Assembly: GCA_905160935.1 (NCBI GenBank) | Contig: CAJHZI010000815.1 | Location: 329,751-393,750 of the forward strand | Source: Enchytraeus crypticus | Taxonomy: Eukaryota > Annelida > Clitellata > Enchytraeida > Enchytraeidae | Direction: 5' to 3' | DNA: 64,000 nt | Part shown: positions 46,497 through 58,400 of the stretch, piece by piece | How positions within the stretch are numbered: position 1 is the first letter of the stretch | How the letters are laid out: every line of letters begins with the position of its first letter | The notes under the pieces: generated by a model | The model's database searches: none | Told to the model about the DNA's origin: nothing | Seen by the model: the letters and a program-made list of their open reading frames with translations, nothing else | Position numbers and translations under genes: made by a program

Positions 46497-49400
46497 TAAA
46501 TTTATAAAATAAACATTCTATTCAATTTTTTCCCTCTCTAGTGTTCTGCTATGTGTCAGATCCATTTTACATATTCATACTCTCGAGTTGGCTTTCGCAT
46601 TCCCTATAGAGCACTTCATAGATTGATAAGTTAATCCCTTCGCAAGGCTATGCCTTCCGATACCTTATGTAGCCCATAGATTTAAGCTTAACAACACTTA
46701 TTTTGTGTATGAAACGACTTCCATTTAATCTCAATAACTTCTTATTATTACCAATAATAAATTATTTATTAACTATTAAATTGTGTTTTATACAAAACTA
46801 TCTCTCTCTCTCTTAGTGCACTGCCTACTGGCAGGTCCATGGTATATAACGCCTCCACTCTTCTCTGTCTTCCGCCTTCCTCTTTATTTCCACATATGAG
46901 TGGGTCTTTAATTCATCTAACATACCTAATCTCGGCCTGCCCCTGCCTCTTTTTCCTTCCTTTCTACTTTCTATGACCTCTATTAATAGACCTTCCTCCC
47001 TTAGAATGTGTCCTATCCTACTCTTCTTCCTATTTCTTAATACATTTATCAACTGTCTATCTGTGCCAACTCTCACCAGAACTTCCAAAAACTATATTGA
47101 ATGCTTATCAATTACAAAATCTGACTAAAACATTGTATTGTTGCAGCTGGCAGATCATTTCTGTAATTCTGTTGGAATCATCCAGCAGGTGGCTCCATCT
47201 GGGCAGTTCGTTGGTTTTGAGAAATCACCTCAGAAGCAGCCAGCTGTCACAAATGAAGGTAGATAGAAATACTGCTACTATGGATTGATGTGGATAAATG
47301 TAATTTAATGCATTTAATGCATAAATTGTTTTTAGCTTAAATTCCTGTTCGAACCTTTCAGTTTGTGGAATTATTATCTGACTAACAGGCAGGTTGTTGA
47401 GAACAGAATTTGCTTAAATGGAGCGACGAACACTCAGTTTCTGGTTCGTTGATTGAATAAAATTTATTGGTGTCGGATTGTGGCCAGCTTATTGATTTCT
47501 TCCCAACTGATTGATTGCTTTAGCTAAAACACTGATTGAGGATGGCCAAACGGATAACTTGCTTGCCTGAAAAGCAAGAAGCCATCGGTTCAAATCCCAG
47601 GCTTTCTGTCTCTGACAGTATCCCTTTTGATATAGAAACAGACGTTTAACTTAGCTTTGCAGCTTTTGCATCATCCACTTGAGTAATTTTGTCAGAATAT
47701 GCCACTCTGTTTACTTGCTTATTTCAGCTCTAGTCTTCTAGTTCTATTTGAAAGATTAATTCAGATTGCATGCTTCTCTTACATTGTTTCTGATCACACT
47801 CATCTGCTGATTTATTGTTTCAAACACCTATTTATTAGATTAATTATGTCAGACATTGTTTGATTCTTTTCAAATCCCATCTGTTGATTGATTTTGTAGA
47901 TCAAGTCAATCTATTTGATTGATTGTTTCAGATCGGTCTCATTGTTTGATTGATTGTTTCAGATCTTACCCATCTGTTTGATTGATTGTTTCGAAGCACA
48001 CCCATCTGCTGATTGATTGTTTCGGGTCATGCCCAAATGTTTGATTGATTACTTCAGATTATGCACATCTGTTTGATTGATTGTTTCAGATCACGCCCAG
48101 CTATTTGATTGATTGTTTAAGATCATGCCCAGCTATTTGATTGAATGTTTCAGATCACGCCCAGCTATTTGATTGATTGTTTCAGATCACGCCCAGCAAT
48201 TTGATTGATTGTTTCAGATCACGCCCAGCTATTTGATTGATTGTTTCAGATCATGCCCAAATGTTTGATTGATTGTTTCAGATCACGCCCAACTATTTGC
48301 TCAACAGATTGCTCGCACTGCGAAAGATATTGATGTACTGATTGACTCTCTACCCAGCGAAGATTCTTCATCTGAATTACAGGTGTTTGAGTAATCTTCT
48401 ATCTCCTTTGATTATAAGACTGTATTGTTTAGTTTTTTATTCTTATAATACTAATTTTAATAAGAAAGGTTTAACATCTGTTTTGTAAGGATGATGTCAT
48501 GGACATCAAGCCATGTGATAACTAAGTTATCACTCACATCCCAGTAACATTATAGGATAACTAAGGGTACTTACAAAAGCAAGGTAGAGTAGGTCAATGA
48601 CTTGTTTCTAATATTGCCAAATAACTTATATTATGAATTTTACTGCTGTTGATTTTGTCAAACAAAAAGTTTAAAAGGAATTAATTACTTTATTTAATTA
48701 ATTATTTGATTTAATTTAATTAAATAAAAATTTAATTTAGTTACAGAATTAACCATTTTATTAATTAAACTTAGCAAAATATCTTTGTATTTTTGTGTTG
48801 TATATATTTATCCCCGTGTTGTGTCCGGGTTGTTTGAAGAATTGACCAACCGGAGACTGCACGTGTCGTAGAAGGCGACTAAAGCACTATGATCCATACC
48901 AACGTCAGAAAGGGCATTCGGTTGGTGAGCGCCTAGGCTCCAGAAATTGCTACAAATAGATAAACGAATGGAAAAGTCTCAAATAGGAGATTTGTTGGTG
49001 GTGTGGTGTAGGACAGAGAGGATTTGAGACAGTCCGTTTGTATCCCGACCCTGGTTAAACTGGGATTCAAGGGAGGATGATGATGATGATGTGTTGTATA
49101 TATTTCTTTTGTTATATGACTGATCACACCCATCTATGTAAAATATTTTCTCTCAAGAATTAAGCAGCTATTTAGTCTGACCCGAAAACCTCTCTAATTC
49201 GTCTTCAACACGTATGAAATGCTCTTTCTCGAGTCGTCTGTAATATAAAAATATTCCAATCCCACACTTCTTCTCTTCTTAAGAAATTGCACTGGCTTCC
49301 AGTCTCTGAACGAATAAAATTCAAGATAGGCTTTCAAAGGTTTAAATGATGGTAGACCATCCTGTGTATCTGATCTTTTATCAATCTATCAACCCTCTCA

Positions 49401-50344
49401 TTGTCTGCGCTCCTCTAGTAAAAACCTTACTGTGCCATGCATTAAATCTGCTATGAGCATACGCTCCTATATGTTTTCTGCTCCGACATTATGGAACTCC
49501 TCGCCACAAGATCAAAGATCTTGTAATTGTATTGGTACTTTCCTGTGCAAGCAAAAAACCCATCGATTTCACCATAGGTCTAAATTTAGCCCCTCTTGCC
49601 TGGCATCTTGGTCTTACACCATTTTTATCTCGCTTTCTCTTGTGGTCTTTCCATACTCAGTCGTCATCGTGTGATGTTTTGGCCCCTTTGGGGCCTGTTT
49701 GTGTGGAGTCTGCAAGAGGCTTCCCTGATATTGCCTTATGGCAAGAGCCGGACTTTATATTCTTATTGATTGATGGCTCTCTAAGTTTTTTCAAACAATA
49801 TCTAAAATTTGACTATTAATATTTTTTAACAGTCTTTCTGCTTCTTCATTTATCACAATTCATTGTTTCATTGATTTTTGTGTGATGCTGAATTTGTATT
49901 GTTTATGGGAATTGCGCAACCTTGTCAAACTCGTATTGGTGTTTAAAAAATTTCGTTGAGGACTTCAATGTTGAAATGATTAAGATAATTTTTCAGATGA
50001 TCAATTTCTCTTATTAAATTTATTACCATAGTTATTCTAATTTATCCCGACCTGAAGATAAACTGGAATTCAATGGGAGATGATGATGAGTTATCCAGTT
50101 TATATATAATTGATTGATCGTTCAATGAATTAATTGATTGATTAATGATTGATTGGTTGAGCAGATAGCTAGTTTGAAGAAGTTAGAAATAGAGAATCAG
50201 GAGGCGGCTGAAGCCCTGGAAGCAGTTGTTAGACGAGGGGAGCTGATGCTAGAGAGAGTTCAACAAGCTCTGCATGATATTGCTCAAGCTCTGCTGGAGG
50301 ACCAGCCCCCTCCATCCATCTCTATACCTTCAAGTTCAACATGA
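43273..50344 (+). CDS. MED21: Mediator of RNA polymerase II transcription subunit 21, four exons
   Basis: Seen: exons 43273-43314, 47147-47258, 48282-48382 and 50165-50344 join in phase (0,1,0) into 144 codons plus TGA. The protein starts [14 protein letters not shown] and contains [14 protein letters not shown] and [17 protein letters not shown]. The C-terminal half is an acidic, leucine-rich coiled coil (about residues 86-132) ending in a Pro/Ser tail. Known: these are hallmark segments of MED21 (yeast Srb7), and animal MED21 is about 144 residues long, so the model looks complete. MED21 pairs with MED7 as a long coiled coil at the hinge of the Mediator middle module, in the nucleus, linking regulators to RNA polymerase II. 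Intron 1 holds a CR1-like LINE; intron 2 is largely an array of 3'-splice-site copies. No unusual base use is seen. The start is the first ATG of the conserved N-terminus. Confidence 0.95.
43690..45830 (+). pseudogene. CR1-like LINE reverse transcriptase in MED21 intron 1
   Basis: 43788-44114 is a Lys-rich linker ([13 protein letters not shown]) that shifts frame in a T-run at about 44096-44103. 44086-44793 carries [63 protein letters not shown] and [15 protein letters not shown], then one TAA. 44803-45132 continues in the same frame with [20 protein letters not shown] and the catalytic FADDS. Two further shifts (about 45118 and 45280) lead to the last frame, 45307-45807 ([23 protein letters not shown]). 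The HGF-x-SCLTNLL pattern is typical of CR1-group elements. 5'-truncated; few disabling changes, so relatively young. Confidence 0.88.
45985..46410 (-). pseudogene. LINE family D, 3' end
   Basis: The - strand reads [14 protein letters not shown] and [12 protein letters not shown], a typical LINE C-terminus, followed by the 3' motif (on + GTTTAACGTCCGTTTCCTCA, TCAGGGACGTCCCC) and an (ATT)n tail at 45985-46002. In MED21 intron 1. Confidence 0.7.
46800..47089 (-). pseudogene. RTE-like LINE, C-terminus and 3' end
   Basis: The - strand frame 47088-46825 reads [36 protein letters not shown] and REEWRRY before a stop, then the 3' UTR and (GA)n tail (CT tract at 46801-46813 on +). It ends 57 bases before MED21 exon 2. 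Confidence 0.85.
47540..47665 (+). mobile_element. tRNA-derived SINE, divergent head, shared tail
   Basis: A cloverleaf-like head (GGCCAAACGGATAACTTGCT, CATCGGTTCAAATCCC) with a B box, then a tail GAAACAGACGTTTAACTTAG. In MED21 intron 2. Confidence 0.65.
47920..48299 (+). repeat. 32-bp minisatellite that copies the MED21 exon 3 splice acceptor
   Basis: The unit ATCACGCCCAGCTATTTGAT plus TGATTGTTTCAG repeats about ten times with growing divergence upstream. The last unit is the real exon 3 acceptor and the first codons of exon 3 (48282 on). Most units carry CAG directly before ATCACGCCC. Confidence 0.92.
48465..48510 (-). mobile_element. LINE family D 3' end scrap
   Basis: AAAGGTTTAACATCTGTTTT and GGATGATGTCATGGACATC, diverged. 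In MED21 intron 3. Confidence 0.4.
48810..49094 (+). mobile_element. Short dispersed element, family B, full copy
   Basis: Starts CCCCGTGTTGTGTCCGGGTT, ends GGGAGGATGATGATGATGAT. Closely matches 131-421. In MED21 intron 3. Confidence 0.75.
49170..49790 (+). pseudogene. L2-like LINE, 3' part
   Basis: Similar to 3835-4640: the frame pieces read [15 protein letters not shown]-like text (about 49285) and [11 protein letters not shown] (49486-49518), then 3' UTR GCCTTATGGCAAGAGCCGGA and a GATT tail. Frames are broken. In MED21 intron 3. Confidence 0.7.
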
Positions 50345-50433
50345 TCAAGACAATGCTTGATGATCAACCACTCCTATCTCTATACCTTCAAGTTCAACAT
50401 GATCAAGACAATGCTTGATGATCAACCACTCCA
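50318..50433. repeat. 58-bp tandem duplication across the MED21 stop codon
   Basis: 50318-50375 is repeated at 50376-50433 with one or two changes. The first copy includes the last nine codons and TGA (50342-50344); the second lies in the 3' UTR. Confidence 0.9.
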
Positions 50434-50500
50434 TGACGTCCCTGACATCATCCCTGGATGAGGAAACGGACGTTAAACCATTATTATTATTATTATTATA
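50434..50500 (+). mobile_element. LINE family D 3' end
   Basis: TGACGTCCCTGACATCATCC, GGAAACGGACGTTAAACC and an (ATT)n tail, joined directly to the 58-bp duplication after the MED21 stop. Confidence 0.65.
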
Positions 50501-50667
50501 TATCTCTATACCTCACGCTGCTCCGTGATGTAGGATAACGCTGGATAACTGTACATGATAAGGCTGTGGCACTGGTGGATGGGAACTCTGAACGGATTGC
50601 TAACCGATCCTACCTCCTCCATACAGTGGAATGATCCATTGAGTCTCCGTGTAGATCTGTAGGTGTA

Positions 50668-50802
50668 AAAGCTGGTAAAGCTACGGTTAACGTCAATTTC
50701 CTCACTCGAAAGCGATGTCAGTGACGGTCGAGCCCAGGATCAGCACATACTGATCTGCGGTTGAATATCTTCCCGACTTCGCCACTGGCTCCAGCCAGTA
50801 GA
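50668..50802 (-). mobile_element. tRNA-derived SINE, family A
   Basis: On + it reads GGTTAACGTCAATTTCCTCA and GCCACTGGCTCCAGCC at the head end. 300 bases after MED21. Confidence 0.75.
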
Positions 50803-51188
50803 GTTCAAGTTCAAGGCTCTGACGTCTTTGCGAGAGATTAAACGGTCGGTGATGTTGATACTAAACCTACGTGACTGTAACAATTTAATTCTTATTCAAT
50901 TCCCTGCAGAAGCAATTCTCATGTGATACGTGCAGGTAGTATCGGAGGCAATTAATTTACAATATGCGTGGATATTTCACAAAATATTTGAAGAATTTTG
51001 TAGTGCATAGATTATAATGATAAACTATGCAAGTAATAGTTGTTTTATGTAAATGTTACAGAACATTTATGTTTTTAATTAACAAAATGACTTCTAGAAA
51101 GTAAGTTGTGAAGGAGTTACTTTTTGTGAGCATTTGTAAAAGCGCTTATCGATGAACAGTTTCAATTTGTTTAATGATGTATTTAAGA
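50803..51188. other. Intergenic, nothing recognised
   Basis: AT-rich DNA between the SINE and the hAT element; no open frame or repeat match seen. Confidence 0.5.
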
Positions 51189-51196
51189 ATTACATA

Positions 51197-51935
51197 CAGG
51201 GGCGGATCCAGGAATTTTTTAAGGGGGGGCCGAAAAGTTTTTTGAGAATGTACACTTTCTTTGCTTACGCCCGCCTACTTCGGGACATACGACGCAATCA
51301 GAAAAAATGCTGTGGGGGGCTAAAAATGTTTTCACTACTGTGCTCGGCTAGTAGAGTGAGTGTATCTTACCCCCTCCCCCCCCCCACCACCACTCATACC
51401 CGTACTAAGGTGAGAGGAAAACCTGAAAGGCCTAAAATCCTACATTTGTTTTGGAAAAAAGTAGGTCAATTTTTCACCTCTGAAGAAACTCAGCGGATCT
51501 GGACGAATTGCAAAATTTAAGTGACCTACTTTTGACGGTAGTAGGGGGGAGGGCTTAATCCCCTCTCAGCCAAGGTTGCTTGCACCACTGCTCCGGGAGA
51601 GAGTTCACATTTTTTACTAGCACCCTTTTTCCTCTTATGCAGTGGTTAAAGCGAAAATTGAGAGCTAGTGAAACGGTCAACATTTTTCGAGCCATCTTCC
51701 ATATACAGGGCTCCTAGCATACAAAATATTGGCCCCGAGTCCCATATTTCAAAAATTTTCATCTATGGAACTGAGTTCCCTGTCGTACCCCTCCCCCCTC
51801 CCCCCACCCTAACCACTACCCCTACAAACATACTGACACATCGAAAATGCCATAGAAACAATGAAAATATAGTTTACATTTTTTATCGTCAGGCCTAAGG
51901 GGTGGAGCCCAGGCCCCCCCCTGGATCCGCCACTG
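51197..51935. mobile_element. hAT MITE with perfect 8-bp target duplication
   Basis: Ends CAGGGGCGGATCCAGG and CCTGGATCCGCCACTG form 16-bp terminal inverted repeats with one mismatch, flanked by ATTACATA on both sides (51189-51196 and 51936-51943). CAGNGGCGGATCCAGG ends and 8-bp duplications are typical of hAT elements. No transposase; internal G and C runs explain the odd frames here. Confidence 0.9.
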
Positions 51936-52689
51936 ATTACATACTATTTTAGAATTGTGTCTGTCGTATTAAACTGTGTGTTGTTATCTAATGCAATATA
52001 GCACATATTCACGATGGATCAAAATTAAGAATATAACAAGATTTCTGTTAGTAATCTCTAGTTCTATTTTTTAGTGATTAGTAACGAAAAAACTGGATAA
52101 ACGAACATGATAATTGAAAATATGGGATTATTCCAATAGTTTGCTTCCACCTCTCTTTTTATGTCTAACACAAAACACATCTGCTACTCATTTTATGCAT
52201 AGCAGTTATTGGAAGCTGAAAGAAACCTAAAATTCTTAATTAATTCTTATTCTTGATCTATCTTTATCCCGATCTCAGTTTTACTGGGATTCAAGGGCAG
52301 AGTAAGATGGTGATGATTGTTGATCTACCTTTAATCATAGACAATGATCCATTGATAATTCATCTTGCATAAGCCTAATGATTTTTTTTAATAAACCTGG
52401 ATGAGAGAATTGGTAGTGCATAAAAAACAGGAATAATAAATAAGGAATTGGTATCTGATAAGAAAACGACCACATGTTAAAATTTCAGATCGTCAGTTTC
52501 AGCACCTTTTAATACAGCAAAGGGCATTAAACTTTGCTTTAAATTTTTTACCTGACCAACTCTATCCCCTGCATTTAAGTATATCTTCCTGGATCGTATA
52601 TTTATTTTGTCAGTGATGTTATTGGCTTATTTTTAATCCATTTCATCAAGCCAATTAAAGGCAACGAAAGCAAAACGATCCAGTTTTAA

Positions 52690-52795
52690 CGTTAGTTTCC
52701 TGCTCGAATAGCATATCGGGGAGAGCACTGGAGTTGAACCCTGAGCCTGCTGATACGCTGTCGAATAGCTTGCCAACAGGCCACCGGTTCATAGA
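52690..52795 (-). mobile_element. tRNA-like SINE, divergent
   Basis: On +: AACGTTAGTTTCCTGCTCGA, then GGAGTTGAACCCTGAGCC, an inverted B box. Tail as in family A. Confidence 0.5.
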
Positions 52796-52799
52796 ATAT

Positions 52800-54040
52800 G
52801 TGATAGAATTCTTTTACTAAATACTTACTATTGATTGTGCAATCCTTCACTTACTAAACCTAATCGTCGAAGCATCCTGTGCAGGTTAATCAAAGAAAGA
52901 TAAAACTATTGAACAATAATCCTTTCGGATGATTTTATTACATAGCGCTGGGGCTGCTGCTTATTTCAGAGACCTCCTTGATGCCTTCCTTGTTTGATGA
53001 AAATGAAGTTGAACTACTGTTAATGTTAATATTAAATATTAATAGCTTGCAGTCAAACTTTCCTTCAATGAAACCCTTGTGTCAAGTATTTTAGTTTCTA
53101 TATTATATACTGTAATTATGTAGGCTATATAGGCCAGTAATTACGGTTTCAGAAGGTAGAGTGGCATCTTGCGAATATGACAAAGGCAGCTTCACGTACA
53201 ACAATTAATGATAATTAATTAATTATGAATCTATTTAGCCACACGCGTGTTAGGTCCATTAACAGAATTGTCCTATAGACGGTCCGACGTGATTTCGAAA
53301 CCGTGGCTCGCTTTCTCTCAGACCAGAATGCCTGCGCGCGTTACACGTTCATCCTGTTTCTATTCACCTAGACAACATTTAAGTGATCTGTATTTATAGC
53401 TACTGTAGAATCTATCAGAAGAATTAACATTCAAAAGAAATTTAGCACTCAGTTAACAAAACTAACTCTTAATTCATCAATGGTGAGTTCAGCAGTAACT
53501 AATCTTGATAAGACAATAGAAGAAATCACATCAATTTTTCCATTGTTCTTCTATAGAAAATACATCATTCCGAGCCCTTTGAATTTTTTTTTTTTTTTTA
53601 TATTATTTTGGGTGACCTTTGGACTCTGACTGAAACGTTTGGAATGAGACTGACTATTGAGATCTGTTCAATGTCTTCATTCAACGTGCACCACTTTACA
53701 TCCTCTCAAGTGCTGCTGATATTGAACAGGTTATCAACTTTCACAATTAAGCCTTTCAGCTGATTCATCTGTTTTCGTTTAATGAATTACTGGTGATTAC
53801 ATTTTGCTCCCATGTTGTGTCAGAGCCAAAATGAAATATATCAACCATTGTATGTGCGCGTCGAATTAAGCAAGGATTGAGAAGACAATGAGAAACTACC
53901 TCGGAAGTCTTGTTTTTCCAGCTAAATAAAAGCCATATTAAAGTTTGTGAAAGTCTCTGAGATATAAAAAAAACCTTTAGTTAACTGAGTGCTCCTACTG
54001 AAAGTGAAAGAAATCTTTAATAGGAATATGTACCTTAGTC
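52800..54040. other. Intergenic, nothing recognised
   Basis: No conserved frame, exon chain or repeat family match; a T-run at 53586-53599 is the only low-complexity feature noted. Confidence 0.5.
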
Positions 54041-54047
54041 CTAAGTC

Positions 54048-54231
54048 CAGGGGCGTCCGCACAGTATTAACAATGGCGCGAGTTGCGTCGTTGACAACAC
54101 AGAGGGGGTGAAGTGGAAAGGTACTGAGTTTTAAAAAAGGTGGGAAGTGGAAAACTGCGAATTATGATTTAGGGTGAGGACTGAGGGAAATATGCGTACA
54201 TGCGTCATTTTTTAGGGGGGGGGCGCCACTG
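54048..54231. mobile_element. Possible short hAT MITE
   Basis: Ends CAGGGGCG and CGCCACTG are inverted repeats of the hAT type, with a G run inside the right end. The flanking 8 bases do not match, so the target duplication is lost or the call is wrong. Confidence 0.4.
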
Positions 54232-54250
54232 GTCTAAAAACTTGTCATAC

Positions 54251-54253
<3 letters not shown>

Positions 54254-54309
<56 letters not shown>

Positions 54310-54345
54310 AAGAAAGAAGGAGAGACAGACAGAGACAGAAAGAGA
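54254..54345. repeat. (GA)n microsatellite
   Basis: GA run with AAAG and GACA interruptions; gives a Ser/Leu frame on the - strand. Confidence 0.9.
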
Positions 54346-54619
54346 GTGCTGCGCCTAAAAAATAAGAAAACATCTAAGATAACTGCTGTATCCTCACAGA
54401 TGAGGATAGAGCAGTTTAGGCTTGTGCGAAGCGACTTCCACATATTACGTAATACGGACTTCTACTGAAAACGAGTTGTACAGTACACAATAAAAACACA
54501 GTCGATTTCAATATATCTATAACTACTCATAACGAATACAAATGTCCAATGATTTGTTATGTATACCAGAATATAGCTTTGCTATAGTCATCAAAGAGTT
54601 CATTTAAATATAGTTAAAT

Positions 54620-54855
54620 TTCACCAGGGAATGATGCCCCTGCTCAGTAAAAGTTAGTCGAAGCTGAGGAAGGCATAGGCCGGGGTCCACCTCGTCGTAA
54701 GCAGAATACCCAAGCATAATTGTATATCAAAAGGAACGTTAGATGATTTAAAGATCCACTCGTATGTGGACGTAAAGAGGAAGACGGAAGATAGAGATGA
54801 GCGGAGACGTTATATACCATGGACCTGCCAATAACCAATGCAGTGAGAGATATTT
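54620..54855 (+). mobile_element. Short RTE-tailed element, intact copy
   Basis: Begins near CAGGGAATGATGCCCCTGCT and GTTAGTCGAAGCTGAGGAAG. From GATCCACTCGTATGTGGACG on it is the same as the 3' end of the RTE-like LINE and ends ATGCAGTGAGAGA. About 235 bp, no ORF. A non-autonomous partner of the LINE is inferred. Confidence 0.65.
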
Positions 54856-55328
54856 GTCAATAAGAACTCAATTGTCAAATTAAAAAATCAACAACTAATG
54901 CAAATGAGTTACTAAGTGACTGATTGACTGAGTGAGCGAATGAGTCAGATTCTCCTTTTTAATGAAAAACTATGCTAGTAGACTATTATAAATCCTTACA
55001 ATTATTCGATTTAATAATAACCATTATAAACCCTTACAACTATTTTCGAATCCATTGCCGGGTTTAAAATTTATATTTTAAAACGATGATATCAACTGTG
55101 TTGTAAAAGATTAATAAACGCTCCTATTTACTCACGTATTAACGTCATCATGATTCATGTACTAAACAAATCATGTTCATAAATTCTCTTTAAAAGTTTA
55201 TTCACAACTGGAGTTTTTTGCTCTTTCCTGTTTACAATAAAAAATGTTCCATCTACTCACCGTCAATCAGGGTGGTAGCTTCTTAAATGCAAAGTACAAG
55301 TCTTCTAAAAATAAACCATTTACGCTTC

Positions 55329-55431
55329 ACTCACTCACTCACTCACTCACTCACTCACTCACTCACTCACTCACTCACTCACTCACTCACTCACTCACTC
55401 ACTCACTCACTCACTCACTCACTCACTCACT
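55329..55431. repeat. (CACT)n microsatellite, about 26 units
   Basis: Pure tetranucleotide run; frames across it are Thr/His/Ser/Leu repeats only. Confidence 0.95.
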
Positions 55432-55499
55432 TAATGCAGAGACTACGGGTAGCGAATCTAGAGATAACGCAAGTTTACTAACATAAGCAGTTTACCCAG

Positions 55500-58400
55500 G
55501 TTCAGAACACGTTTTGCCAGGATTTATTGTCTACGGTTTTCTTGTAAAATATTTGCAGCAGCGACGCTTATTCATATTGCCTACAACTACAACTGCGAAG
55601 TAAAAATAAATGCTTCTTTTACATTCCCTATGTATCTGTACGATGCAGGCTTACGTTTGCTATGGTAAGCTGCCTTGCACTGATCCTGCTCTTAAAAATG
55701 AATCTTATGAACGAGATGTCGGTCGGTATCTGAGCTGATTTCAGCTACATGTGACGGGATAATTATTGTTTCGAGATCGGGCGGTTATTCTCACTGGTAG
55801 ATTAAAACAAAAGTTGTCGCCAGGGGCTGATACTCAACCGTCGCAGGTGGCTTCAGCCAATAGGAGAGCGCGAAATCCGCTTAAATGGTTAGAATTCTTG
55901 GAAATGTGACTCAAGATAAAGGTGAGAATAGAAAAGTTTCATAGTATGCAAAAAGCAGATTGGTAGTTATCTCGCGGATAAAGTCAAATGGTAGAGATTG
56001 CTGTCGGCGAGAATATCTTTCCGTTTATAATATTGGGTAAAAGCGACGATATCGCTCTGATCTTCGCTTCATAAGATCAGCGGTAAGTTACTAATTAATC
56101 GAACCAGTTACGCTTAGTATGCAGCCATCAAATCTAATAGGATTAATAATAGGAATAAAAGGAATTGTGAGCTCCACCAACTAAAGCTTAAATGCTGCAA
56201 TAATTCCGTTGCCCTCTCAAATGATAGTAAGCTGTGGGTAATACATCCAGATCATTCAAATCTCAGAATTTTCTAAAATCGTAGGTATCTAAATTTAAAC
56301 TCATCATCACTCTTAAACTCTTACTCTCTGTCCTTCTCTATCTTTAACTTTTATCTCTAGATCTCCCCAGTATTTGGCTCTATCTTTCTCTCCCCTCCCC
56401 CTCTCTCTCTCTTTCTCTCGCTATATTTTCTTTCTTTTCTAGAGATGCATTACAATGTCTAACAGCATATTCCAAGCAGGTGTATGCATGATAATTTAAG
56501 TATCAGATTATTTCTGTAATGTAACACATCAATAACAAAAAGCAACCTAACTGATATGCCATTGACGCCAGTATATGTGCTTTTAATCTAAGTCATTAAA
56601 TACTTGTACATACAGTATGAGCCCTAGTTATAATTCATTCATAATTCACAACTCAATTATGATAGAAAGTCTTTCATTCAATTTCAACTGTTTGATCTTA
56701 TAATCTTATTGCCCCTACAGGCCTACACTTACATAATTTTGAAAACTTTTGAAATCTGAGGAATGTCATGCAACCAGCTAGTCAATTGACTTCTGTTAAG
56801 AGAGCTCGAAAATTGTTCCAAAAACACTTTGGTCCTTCCAATATCAGAACATCAGTGAGAGTTGAAATACTCATAAATATAGTATAGTCGCTACGCTATT
56901 CTCTGTATACTTATATTTAAGCATGCAGACATGTTTATAGAAAACAAACTTGTAGACTCCTACAGAGGTGGGCGTTTCTTCTCCATAGTGCAGCAAGTCT
57001 GGAATGCGGCCTGCGTAGTTTATTCGATAAAAGAAGAGAAAAACTGAAATCTCACGTGCCCTCACTTGATCGTTTACTCTATCTTTCTAACGCACTTGCT
57101 TTCTCTCCTTATTTCTTTAATTTTCTCTCCCTCGTCTTTTCTTATCTGAGCTTCTTGTTTCGATATCTAAATAGTTATCAGTAAGCATTATGTTAATATC
57201 AAATGATCTGATAATCGTGATATTTAATTTTCGTAGTTTGGAAAATAGGCCTATGTACGCCTAGTTCTGTTGTATATTGAAATATGTTAGTACTATTAGT
57301 TAGTTAGTAATATGTTATGTTGTAAATATGTTAATTATGTTATGCTATGCTAGTTGTGTAGGTAAGTTTTTAAGCATTTTTGCGTGGGTCTCAAACAAGC
57401 AATTGTGCTTTTTGACCCAGTGTTTGTTATGCTTTGTTATATTAGGCCTACATGTACATTCCTAACAGTCGAATTTTTTCTTTTATAAATTAATATAGTG
57501 TATTACTATGAAACGAAAATAATTAATTGAGATCCAAGTGAATGAAATAATTCAGAAACTTAAATAAATTAAGAAATTAATGTAAACATTTCATCTACTA
57601 ATGCCATGCGGTAATTAGAGTACAGTGTGTGCGGGGTCTGTATAGTTGATTGCAGAACAATCGTGCAGTGCTTGAGATCTAACAATGTTGAGCTTTTTGG
57701 CCAACCGAACTGCTTCGCGTCAATTAACTTTAGTGAAAATGTTTTTCTGTGTTACAAAACCTTCACCTTTTTCATCTACAGCGTATGCTACATTTTGTAA
57801 AATTTTCAACATGTTTGATTTCGTTATATCATCCAGTCTATCTAAAGGAAACAATTTCATGCAGTGTTATCGGTATTGAAGAATAGACCAAGCGTGTATT
57901 GCGTATCGTAAGAAGTTACTAGGCTGCAAATGAAGAAGGAATACGAAAAATACTTTAAAAGTAATAAATCTTCCCAAGCTTAAGGCTGCATACTTCGGTT
58001 AAATAGAACTTTTTTCTTGTAATAGGATAAACTTGTTGGTTTGTTTACGAATTCCCTTTTCAAGTACAGCTATCCATTTCTATAATAATGCTGATAGAAA
58101 TGTGTAAATCGGATGTGCCTTGAAGTAGAAAACTAGAAAAAGAGTGAGTTAGAGTGAAAGTTAGAGGAACGAATATTACTAATCGCAGCAATCATGTACA
58201 ATTTTGATATCTTTAGCAATTATAAGATACGTCAATCCTTAAACTTAAATTTAAAGTTAGAGATTGAATTTTCAATCTCTCTATCTCAATGTTTCAATCT
58301 TTATGCAACGTTATATGCTGTAAGTAAATTACCATTGATTCTACAGCATTTACTCAAAATATTTAATTCAAAATATAGGTTTCTCTAATCCATAAAATAC

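Noticed and set aside
51152-51520. 122-residue ORF over the hAT MITE
   Set aside because: No transposase motifs; Pro/His runs come from G/C tracts inside the element.
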